Shown: positions 40,162-48,174 of the stretch, one piece after another | Numbering within the stretch: position 1 is the first letter of the stretch | Layout of the letters: the number at the start of each line of letters is the position of its first letter | Assembly (NCBI RefSeq): GCF_900142735.1 | Contig: NZ_FRBY01000008.1 | Location: 21,047-85,046 of the forward strand | Source of the DNA: Flavobacterium saccharophilum | GTDB taxonomy: Bacteria > Bacteroidota > Bacteroidia > Flavobacteriales > Flavobacteriaceae | Reading direction: 5' to 3' | DNA length: 64,000 nucleotides | Translations under genes and position numbers: made by a program | The notes under the pieces: model-generated | Database searches by the model: none | What the model was told of the DNA's origin: nothing | The model's input: only the letters and a program-made list of their open reading frames with translations

Positions 40162-42459
40162 ATGACTTTTTCAGAAGAAACAATTCAGGGTTTAGTAAAA
40201 GAGCATTACGGATTAAATGTAACCGTAAAAGCATTAAATGGGTATGATGAATTAAATTTTCTTTTATCGAATGAAAAAAATGAAAAATACATTCTAAAAG
40301 TATCAAATGAGAGTCATCCGTTTCCTTTTCTGGAAGCGCAGATTAATATTATCCAGCATCTTAAAAAAAGCAATATTTCAGATTGTTTTCAGCACTTTAG
40401 CATCAATAAACAGGGAGAAGAATTAACTAAAATAATAAGAGATTCTAAAACCTATTATATAAGAATACTAAACTTTTTAGAAGGTACTTTTTGGGTTGAT
40501 GTAAAAGAAAAAACAAGTGAATTACACCATAATTTGGGCTCTTTTTTGGGCAGTATGGATCATGCGTTACACGATTTTTCTCATCCTGCTATGCACCGCA
40601 GTTATACGTGGGATATCAGCCGCGCCAGTGAAGCAGGTGATAACCTAAAACATATTCTGAACCATGAAAAAAGAAGAATTGCCGGTTATTTTCTGTTACA
40701 GTTTGACACAGAAGTAGTACCGGAAATTCATCGCTTAAGACATGCTTATATTCATAACGATGCCAATGACTATAATATATTAGTACAAGGAAATCGTATT
40801 AGTGGTTTAATTGATTTTGGCGATATGGTTTATACTGCATTAGTCAATAATTTGGCGATAGCCTGTACTTATGCCATGTTGGATGAAGAAGATCCGCTGA
40901 CTGTTGCTGCATCGATTGTGGCAGGATATCATAAAGCATACGCACTTCAAGAGAAAGAATTAGATTTATTATACTATTTAATTGCGGGAAGACTTTGTAT
41001 AAGCGTAACACAATCGGCTTATAATGCGTCATTAGATAGTAATAATGAACATCATTTTATTACCGAAAAACCAGCCTGGAATTTGTTGTATAAATTAATC
41101 GAAATTAATCCAATCAAAGCGCAGGATGTCTTTAGAAAAGCTTGTGGTTTTACCGGATTAATCAATAATGATGATTACAGCGATTTACTTGAAGTTCGAA
41201 AAAAGAAAATTGGTCGAAATTTGAGTATCGGTTACAAAGACAAATTAAAAATTGTGAAAGGTGCTTTGCAATATTTGTATGATGACAAAGGAAGAACCTT
41301 CGTAGATTGTGTTAATAACCCTTCGCATGTTGGGCATTGTCATCCTGTAGTAGTTCGAAAAATGCAAAAGCAAATTGCAACTTTAAACACCAATACAAGA
41401 TATTTAAACGACGCTATCACTGAGTATGCAGAAAAATTAACTGCTACATTACCGGAAAAACTAAGTGTTTGTTACTTCGTGAATTCGGGTAGTGAGGCTA
41501 ATGATTTGGCAATAAGAATGAGTCGTCATTTTACCAAACAAAAAGATATTATTGTTTTGGATCACGCCTATCACGGAACTTCAACCGTGGCGATGGAAAT
41601 GAGTCCGTATAAATTTGATAGTAAAGGTGGTTCTGGAAAAATGCCCTGGATACACAAAGCGATTAATCCTGATTTGTATCGCGGACCTTATAAATATGGC
41701 GACACAAAAGCAGGTGAAAAATACGCTGCTGATGTACAAAGAATTATTGAAGACTTAAAAAAGGAAGACAAAGCACCAGCCGTATTTATCTGCGAAACGT
41801 TATTAGGAGTTGGAGGTCAGATTCCGTTACCGGAAAATTATTTAAAAACGGCTTATGACTATGTCAGAGCGGCCGGAGGTGTCTGTATTGCTGATGAGGT
41901 TCAGGTTGGTTTCGGAAGAATTGGAGATCATTTCTGGGGATTTGAATTGCAAAATGTAGTTCCGGATATTGTAGTTTTAGGAAAGCCAATCGGTAATGGG
42001 CATCCATTAGCAGCTGTAATTGTAACTGAAGAAATTGCTGACGCTTTCAATAACGGGCTGGAATATTTTAACACCTTCGGAGGTAATCCTGTTTCCATGA
42101 CAACAGGATTGGCAGTTTTAGATGTTATTCAGGAAGAAGAAATGCAAAAACATGCCTTAGAAGTTGGAAATCATTTAATGAACGGGCTTAAAGGTTTAAT
42201 GGCAAAATATCCAATTATTAGTGACGTTCGCGGACATGGATTGTTCATTGGAGCCGAAATGGTAAAAGACAGAACAACTATGGAACCTGCCGTTCCTGAA
42301 ATAGACATTGTGGTGGAAAAAATGAAAGCAAACGGCTATTTACTAAGTACCGACGGGCCTTTGCACAATGTTTTAAAAATAAAGCCTCCAATGACATTCA
42401 GTAAACAAAATGCGGATGAAATGGTAAGATTATTAGATATCGCTTTAAGCGAATTGTAA
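40162..42459 (+). CDS. Hydroxylysine-kinase-like domain fused to phospho-lyase (class III PLP) domain
   Basis: A 765-residue fusion. Residues 1-330 are an APH-type kinase: K46, catalytic loop HNDANDYN (198-205) and IDFGD (217-221), the pattern of hydroxylysine kinase (HYKK/AGPHD1). Residues about 345-765 are a class III PLP enzyme: GSEAND (443-448), DHAYHG (467-472), ADEVQVGFGR (577-586), the Schiff-base lysine K608 in VLGKPIGNGHP, and FNTFGGNPVS. This half resembles AGXT2L1/AGXT2L2, which are not transaminases but ammonio-phospho-lyases acting on phosphoethanolamine or 5-phosphohydroxylysine. Together the halves would phosphorylate hydroxylysine and convert it to aminoadipic semialdehyde, ammonia and phosphate. 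The antiquitin gene upstream uses that product. Ethanolamine is the alternative substrate. Cytoplasmic. Confidence 0.8.
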   Translation: MTFSEETIQGLVKEHYGLNVTVKALNGYDELNFLLSNEKNEKYILKVSNESHPFPFLEAQINIIQHLKKSNISDCFQHFSINKQGEELTKIIRDSKTYYIRILNFLEGTFWVDVKEKTSELHHNLGSFLGSMDHALHDFSHPAMHRSYTWDISRASEAGDNLKHILNHEKRRIAGYFLLQFDTEVVPEIHRLRHAYIHNDANDYNILVQGNRISGLIDFGDMVYTALVNNLAIACTYAMLDEEDPLTVAASIVAGYHKAYALQEKELDLLYYLIAGRLCISVTQSAYNASLDSNNEHHFITEKPAWNLLYKLIEINPIKAQDVFRKACGFTGLINNDDYSDLLEVRKKKIGRNLSIGYKDKLKIVKGALQYLYDDKGRTFVDCVNNPSHVGHCHPVVVRKMQKQIATLNTNTRYLNDAITEYAEKLTATLPEKLSVCYFVNSGSEANDLAIRMSRHFTKQKDIIVLDHAYHGTSTVAMEMSPYKFDSKGGSGKMPWIHKAINPDLYRGPYKYGDTKAGEKYAADVQRIIEDLKKEDKAPAVFICETLLGVGGQIPLPENYLKTAYDYVRAAGGVCIADEVQVGFGRIGDHFWGFELQNVVPDIVVLGKPIGNGHPLAAVIVTEEIADAFNNGLEYFNTFGGNPVSMTTGLAVLDVIQEEEMQKHALEVGNHLMNGLKGLMAKYPIISDVRGHGLFIGAEMVKDRTTMEPAVPEIDIVVEKMKANGYLLSTDGPLHNVLKIKPPMTFSKQNADEMVRLLDIALSEL

Positions 42460-42467
42460 AAGAAATG

Positions 42468-42527
42468 TCGTCACAAAGGCATGAAGTTTAAGAACAAAAC
42501 CTTGGCGACTTTGCGCCTTTGTGGCGA
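42468..42527. repeat. 'cacaaaggc...gcctttgtgg' inverted repeat
   Basis: TCGTCACAAAGGC (42468-42480) faces GCCTTTGTGGCGA (42515-42527); one mismatch. A related word, 'gactttgcgccttggtgccttagtggc', lies at 63341-63367. It fills the gap between the fusion gene and ydiJ. Confidence 0.65.
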
Positions 42528-42550
42528 AATTTATATAATAAAGTATTAAA

Positions 42551-45502
42551 ATGAATGATAATAATATCCTTTCCAAGAGTTCTATTAATCTTGAAGGTTT
42601 AGAGAAACAATTAGAAGGTAAATTATTTTACGATCACACCATGCGTTTGCTCTACGCAACAGATGCCAGTGCTTATAAAGAAATGCCTTTGGCGGTAGCG
42701 ATTCCGAAAACAAAAGAAGATATTCAGAAAATTATCGCTTTTGCAAGAGAGAATGGCAGTAGTGTGATACCTCGTGCAGCCGGAACTTCGCTTGCAGGTC
42801 AGGTGGTTGGAAACGGAATTATAGTTGATATTTCACAAGAATTCACCAAAATTATATCGGTAGATCAGGCTAACAAATCAGCCTGGGTAGAGCCGGGAGT
42901 AATTCGCGATGAATTAAATCTCCATTTAAAATCTTATAAATTATTTTTTGGCCCGGAAACGTCAACCAGTAATCGTTGCATGATTGGTGGAATGGTCGGA
43001 AACAATGCCTGTGGCGCAAGATCTGTTATTTATGGATCTACACGTGAGCATTTATTAGAAATTAAAGGTTTTTTGGCTGATGGTAATGAAGTCACCTTTG
43101 GTTCTTTGACCAATGCTGAGTTTGAAGATAAATGCAACGGAATTAATGTCGTGAGCCCTTTAGAGCAAGCTATTTATGTTCAGGCAAAAGAAATATTATC
43201 TTCTGAAAGTAACAGAGTTTTATTTGAAGATAATTTTCCGAAGAAAACAATTCCGAGAAGAAATACAGGTTATGCCTTAGATTTATTGGCGGATGCTATG
43301 CCTTTTTGTAATTCTGATGAAAAGTTCAACTTTTGTAAATTAATTGCAGGATCTGAGGGAACTTTATTCTTTTCCACCGCTATAAAATTAAATTTAGTTG
43401 ATGCTTTAAAACCTTATGCAGCTTTGGTTTGTGTGCATTTTGAAAGTATTAATGAATCGCTTAAAGCGAATATAGAAGCTTTGAAATTTAATCCGGATAG
43501 TGTTGAGTTAATTGACCATTATATCTTGGAATGTACCAAAGAAAATATCGAACAAAGCAAGAATCGTTTTTTTGTAAAAGGAGATCCTCAGGCCATTTTA
43601 GCAGTTGAATTTTTAAGAGATTCACAAGAAGAAATTGATGCTGTTGCAAAGGAAATGGAAGCTTTGATGCGTTCTAAAAACCTTGGTTATCATTTTCCGA
43701 TTGTGTACGGTGATGATACTAATAAAGTCTGGACTTTAAGAAAAGCAGGTTTGGGGTTATTGTCTAATATTCCCGGCGACGCAAAAGCCGTTGCTGTAAT
43801 TGAAGATACTGCCGTAGATGTTAATGATTTACCGGAATTTATCGAAGATTTTAATGCAATATTAAAAGAAAGAAATTTAAACTGTGTTCATTATGCGCAT
43901 GCAGCCACGGGAGAATTACACCTTCGTCCCATTATTGATTTAAAAACCAAAGAGGGAACAGCACTCTTTAGAACCATAGCGACAGACATAGCGCATTTGG
44001 TAAAAAAATATAAAGGTTCTTTAAGTGGAGAACATGGTGACGGAAGACTTCGAGGAGAATTTATTCCGCTGATGTTAGGTGAAGAAATTTATCAATTGTT
44101 TATTCAGATAAAAGAAGTTTGGGATCCTTGGGGCGTTTTTAATCCGGGTAAAATTGTGAATACACCACCTATGGATTCTAGCTTAAGATACACAGCTGGT
44201 CAGGACACGCCAATGCCGGAAACGTATTTTGATTTCTCTGAAAATAACGGAATCCTACGAGCTGCCGAAATGTGCAATGGCTCCGGAGATTGTAGAAAAA
44301 CAGAGAAAAGCGGCGGTACCATGTGTCCGAGTTATATGGCAACGCGTGATGAAAAACATACTACCCGTGCAAGAGCCAACATTTTAAGAGAAACCATTAC
44401 AAACTCAAAAAAAGAAAATAAGTTTGATGACGAAAACCTTCTGGATGTACTTGATTTGTGCTTAAGTTGTAAGGGCTGTAAATCAGAATGTCCTTCGAAT
44501 GTGGATATGGCAAAGCTAAAAGCTGAAACATTACAACAATATTATGATAAAAATGGAGTGAAATTTCGCTCGAGATTAATTGGGAATACGCCAAAAATAA
44601 ACCATTTGTTTGCTTCGATTCCCTGGGCTTATAATTTATCTACTAAAGGTTTATTAGGGAATATCATCAAAAAATCAACTGGTTTTGCAACACAAAGAAA
44701 GTTGCCTTTAATGCATAAAACTACTTTTGCTAAATGGATGAAAAATTACATTCAGGAAGGAGATTTTATAAATGGTATAGTATATCTGTATAATGACGAG
44801 TTCCTAAATTATTATGATGTAGAAATTGGTCAGACAACGGTTAAACTTCTGAATCGTTTGGGGTATTTGGTTGAAATTCCTAAAATAGGTATAAGCGGAA
44901 GAACCTATCTTTCAAAAGGAATGCTAAAAGAAGCTAGAGAAATTGCCGAACAAAATACTCAGGATTTTGAGAAAGCTATTCCCGAAGATGGAATTTTAAT
45001 CGGAATTGAACCTTCTGCAATATTAACTTTCCGTGATGAATATCCTGATTTATGTCGTGGAGACTTAAAAGCAAAAGCAAAATTATTTGGAACAAAAACT
45101 TTTTTAATTGAAGAGTTTTTAGCCAAAGAATTAGAAGCGGGAAGAATCTCCTCTGATAGCTTTACGGATAAAATAGAAAGAGTTAGAATGCACGGACATT
45201 GTTTTCAGAAAGCTTTATCGTCATTGGTTCCATTAAAAAAAATCTTAACGTTACCAAAGAATTATACTGTTCTGAATATTCCAAGTGGCTGTTGTGGTAT
45301 GGCAGGATCTTTTGGTTATGAGAAAGAACACTATGATATCTCGATGAAAATAGGAGAATTGGTTTTGTTTCCAGCCATCCGTTCTGAGCAACAGGCGACA
45401 TTGATTTCCGCATCAGGAACAAGTTGCAGGCATCAAATTGCAGATGGCACAGGCCGGAAAGCACAACATCCTGTAGAAATACTTTATGAAGCTTTAAAGT
45501 AA
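42551..45502 (+). CDS. ydiJ: FAD/4Fe-4S oxidoreductase, YdiJ-type D-2-hydroxyglutarate dehydrogenase
   Basis: A 983-residue flavin and iron-sulfur enzyme. Residues about 45-270 bind FAD (AAGTSLAGQVVGNGIIVD, ETSTSNRCMIGGMVGNNACG); about 280-535 are the FAD-oxidase C domain (GSLSGEHGDGRLRGEF, DPWGVFNPGKIV); about 575-665 carry ferredoxin-like clusters (CNGSGDCRK, TMCPSYM, CLSCKGCKSECPSN); the end holds CCG-type motifs (HGHCFQKAL, SGCCGMAGSFGYE). YdiJ proteins oxidise D-2-hydroxyglutarate to 2-oxoglutarate, and in P. putida this is the step after HglS. Here it lies 8.7 kb past a DUF1338 gene on the same strand, in line with that order. D-lactate oxidation is a possible alternative. Probably attached to the inner membrane side of electron transport. 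Confidence 0.88.
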   Translation: MNDNNILSKSSINLEGLEKQLEGKLFYDHTMRLLYATDASAYKEMPLAVAIPKTKEDIQKIIAFARENGSSVIPRAAGTSLAGQVVGNGIIVDISQEFTKIISVDQANKSAWVEPGVIRDELNLHLKSYKLFFGPETSTSNRCMIGGMVGNNACGARSVIYGSTREHLLEIKGFLADGNEVTFGSLTNAEFEDKCNGINVVSPLEQAIYVQAKEILSSESNRVLFEDNFPKKTIPRRNTGYALDLLADAMPFCNSDEKFNFCKLIAGSEGTLFFSTAIKLNLVDALKPYAALVCVHFESINESLKANIEALKFNPDSVELIDHYILECTKENIEQSKNRFFVKGDPQAILAVEFLRDSQEEIDAVAKEMEALMRSKNLGYHFPIVYGDDTNKVWTLRKAGLGLLSNIPGDAKAVAVIEDTAVDVNDLPEFIEDFNAILKERNLNCVHYAHAATGELHLRPIIDLKTKEGTALFRTIATDIAHLVKKYKGSLSGEHGDGRLRGEFIPLMLGEEIYQLFIQIKEVWDPWGVFNPGKIVNTPPMDSSLRYTAGQDTPMPETYFDFSENNGILRAAEMCNGSGDCRKTEKSGGTMCPSYMATRDEKHTTRARANILRETITNSKKENKFDDENLLDVLDLCLSCKGCKSECPSNVDMAKLKAETLQQYYDKNGVKFRSRLIGNTPKINHLFASIPWAYNLSTKGLLGNIIKKSTGFATQRKLPLMHKTTFAKWMKNYIQEGDFINGIVYLYNDEFLNYYDVEIGQTTVKLLNRLGYLVEIPKIGISGRTYLSKGMLKEAREIAEQNTQDFEKAIPEDGILIGIEPSAILTFRDEYPDLCRGDLKAKAKLFGTKTFLIEEFLAKELEAGRISSDSFTDKIERVRMHGHCFQKALSSLVPLKKILTLPKNYTVLNIPSGCCGMAGSFGYEKEHYDISMKIGELVLFPAIRSEQQATLISASGTSCRHQIADGTGRKAQHPVEILYEALK

Positions 45503-45689
45503 TTTTTAGTATTCAATTAGCTGCGGACGAAAGTAACGTATATTGTTAAAAAAATTAAGTTTTTTCTATTTTTGAAGATATTTAGGATTTGATTCCTATT
45601 TTTATTTCTTAAAGAAGTCTCGATAATATAATATAGAGCTTCTTTTCTAAATAATGTTTATCAACTAAAGAAGTAATAGATATACTTAA

Positions 45690-47894
45690 ATGAAAAAACA
45701 ATTTATAACGTTAAAGAGCTCTTTCACGGTAGCTCTTTTTGTTCTAACAGGCTATTCCAGTACGATAACCGCACAACAAATTATCTCAGTAAAAACAAAA
45801 AGCAATGCACTTATTTTGCAGGTAACTTCGGGAAAAGAAGTGAACACTATTTATTTGGGAGAAAAACTGGCAAACGATTTTGAGTATGAAAAGATTCAGG
45901 GTCAGTTTCGTCAGGGGACAGATTATTCAGGTATTTATAATGCAGCTTATACTCCATCAGGATCTAAAAACTTACTAGAACCTGCAATTTCTGTAACACA
46001 TAGTGATGGGAATACGTCATTAGATTTATTATATGTAGCGCATAAAACAACAACTGTGAGTGCCGGAATTTCGCAAACAGAAATTACCCTAAAAGACCCT
46101 GTTTACCCTGTTGAGGTTCATATGTTTATTCAGGCGTTTTATGACACTGATGTTATCGAACAATGGACCACCATTCAGCATAGCGAAAAAGCAAATATTA
46201 CTTTAAATAAATATGCTTCAGCAAATTTATATCTTAAAGGATACAGTAATTTTTGGCTAAACCAATATCATGGTGAATGGGCAAGAGAAATGCAGCCTGA
46301 AGAAACAAAACTGACACACGGAATTAAGGTTTTAGATACAAAACTAGGTTCCCGCGCTAATTTATTTCAGCCTTCGGTATTTATGGTTTCTTTAGACAAA
46401 CCAGCTACAGAAGACGAAGGAAAAGTTTTGTTTGCAGGTCTGGAATGGTCAGGGAATTTTAGAACTGATTTAGAATTAGATCCTTTAAATAATCTGCGTA
46501 TTATCTCAGGTATTAACAATGCTGCTGCAGCTTATTCATTGCCTAAAAATGAAGTTTTTACAACACCAAAATTTTGGTACACCTTATCATCAAAGGGAAA
46601 AGGATATGCAAGTCGTAATTTACACGATTGGTCAAGAAATTATAAAATATTAGACGGAAAAGGAAGTCGCATGACATTGCTGAACAATTGGGAAGCGACT
46701 TATTTCAACTTTGACGAAGATAAACTTAAAGTACTTATTGCCGATAGTAAAAAATTGGGTGTAGATATGTTTTTATTGGATGACGGATGGTTCGGAAACA
46801 ATTACCCCCGTAACAATGACAATGCAGGTTTGGGAGATTGGGAGGTAAATAAAAAGAAATTGCCAAACGGAATTGGAACTTTAGTGAAAACGGCTAAAGA
46901 TAATCAGGTAAAATTCGGAATCTGGATTGAGCCGGAAATGGTAAATCCTGCTAGTGATTTATATAAAAAACATCCGGAATGGGTTATTAAACAACCGGCA
47001 AGAGCAGAGCATTATTTCCGTAATCAGTTAGTTTTGGATCTATCGAATCCAAAAGTACAGGATTTTGTTTACGGTATTGTAGATAATCTTTTTACCGAAA
47101 ACCCCGAATTGGCTTATATCAAATGGGATTGTAATGCTGTAATTTATAATGCGTACTCCAGTAATCTAAAAGACAAGCAGAATAATTTTTACACGGATTA
47201 TGTAAACGGACTGTATAAAGTATTAGAACGTATTCGTGTAAAATATCCAAAAGTGCCCATGATGCTTTGTTCAGGTGGTGGAGGCCGAGTAGATTATGCA
47301 GCGTTGAAATATTTTACTGATTTTTGGCCAAGTGACAATACGGATCCTTTAGAGCGTGTATACATCCAATGGGAATACTCGTATTTTTATCCTGCACTTA
47401 CCATTGCTGCCCATGTTACCGATTGGGGAAAACAACCTATTAAATACCGCACTGATGTTGCCATGATGGGCAGATTAGGTTTTGATATTGTGGTTAAAGA
47501 TCTAAACGAAAATGATTTAGCTTTTACCCAACAAGCTATAAAAAATTATAATGTACTAAGTAATACAATATGGCAGGGTGATCAGTATCGTCTGCAAAGT
47601 CCGTGGGATAATGATGCCGCATCGGTAATGTTTGTCAATAAAAATGGAAATGAAGCAGTGGTATTCAACTATTCTGTTAACTCCAGATATGAAGCGGGAA
47701 CACATCTTCCAATTAAATTAAAAGGATTACAGTCAGACTTAAATTATAAAGTAGAAGAAATTAATGTTTATCCAGGTAAAAAAGCAGCCGTACAAACTGC
47801 CGTTTATTCAGGTGATTTTTTAATGGAGATTGGGATTAATCCAAATGTAACAGCATCAAATAGCAGCGTTGTATTGAAAATCACAAAGAGCTAG
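45690..47894 (+). CDS. GH36 alpha-galactosidase, exported
   Basis: A 734-residue GH36 enzyme with a signal peptide (SSFTVALFVLTGYSSTITAQ). N-terminal beta-supersandwich (about 35-320), TIM barrel (about 330-660), C-terminal beta domain. The nucleophile is D480 in IKWDCN and the acid/base D549 in PSDNTDP; LLDDGWFG and GIWIEPEMV are standard. It removes alpha-1,6-galactose from raffinose-type sugars or galactomannan side chains. It sits between the hydroxylysine-type cluster and the fructan locus. A raffinose-family substrate would link it to the fructan genes, whose GH32 enzymes act on the sucrose part. A 187-base gap on the left and a strong hairpin on the right suggest its own transcript. 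Confidence 0.93.
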   Translation: MKKQFITLKSSFTVALFVLTGYSSTITAQQIISVKTKSNALILQVTSGKEVNTIYLGEKLANDFEYEKIQGQFRQGTDYSGIYNAAYTPSGSKNLLEPAISVTHSDGNTSLDLLYVAHKTTTVSAGISQTEITLKDPVYPVEVHMFIQAFYDTDVIEQWTTIQHSEKANITLNKYASANLYLKGYSNFWLNQYHGEWAREMQPEETKLTHGIKVLDTKLGSRANLFQPSVFMVSLDKPATEDEGKVLFAGLEWSGNFRTDLELDPLNNLRIISGINNAAAAYSLPKNEVFTTPKFWYTLSSKGKGYASRNLHDWSRNYKILDGKGSRMTLLNNWEATYFNFDEDKLKVLIADSKKLGVDMFLLDDGWFGNNYPRNNDNAGLGDWEVNKKKLPNGIGTLVKTAKDNQVKFGIWIEPEMVNPASDLYKKHPEWVIKQPARAEHYFRNQLVLDLSNPKVQDFVYGIVDNLFTENPELAYIKWDCNAVIYNAYSSNLKDKQNNFYTDYVNGLYKVLERIRVKYPKVPMMLCSGGGGRVDYAALKYFTDFWPSDNTDPLERVYIQWEYSYFYPALTIAAHVTDWGKQPIKYRTDVAMMGRLGFDIVVKDLNENDLAFTQQAIKNYNVLSNTIWQGDQYRLQSPWDNDAASVMFVNKNGNEAVVFNYSVNSRYEAGTHLPIKLKGLQSDLNYKVEEINVYPGKKAAVQTAVYSGDFLMEIGINPNVTASNSSVVLKITKS

Positions 47895-47943
47895 AATAAA
47901 TTTCAATTTATAAAGCAGTTAGAAAATTATTAAAGACAAAATA

Positions 47944-48001
47944 AAATGTTTACCGATCAAAACTTAAGATATTAATTTTAAGTTTTGATTGGTAAACATT
48001 T
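47944..48001 (+). terminator. Long hairpin after the GH36 gene
   Basis: Arms 47944-47967 and 47978-48001 pair over 24 bases with a single G-T pair. No clean T-run follows, but its place 50 bases after the stop fits transcript ending or 3' protection. Confidence 0.7.
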
Positions 48002-48174
48002 ATTCTTTAAATATACTGCACCAAATTTGTACACATTAAATAAAAGTTTAATTTTACTTTTTCAAGTAGATTTCCTTCTTGCTTGTCATAAAAAATAATC
48101 CTTCCTAATTATTTTGACAATCGTTGTTTCAAGAAGATAGTTTCGAAATTCATTTTCATTAAACTCAAAATCCC

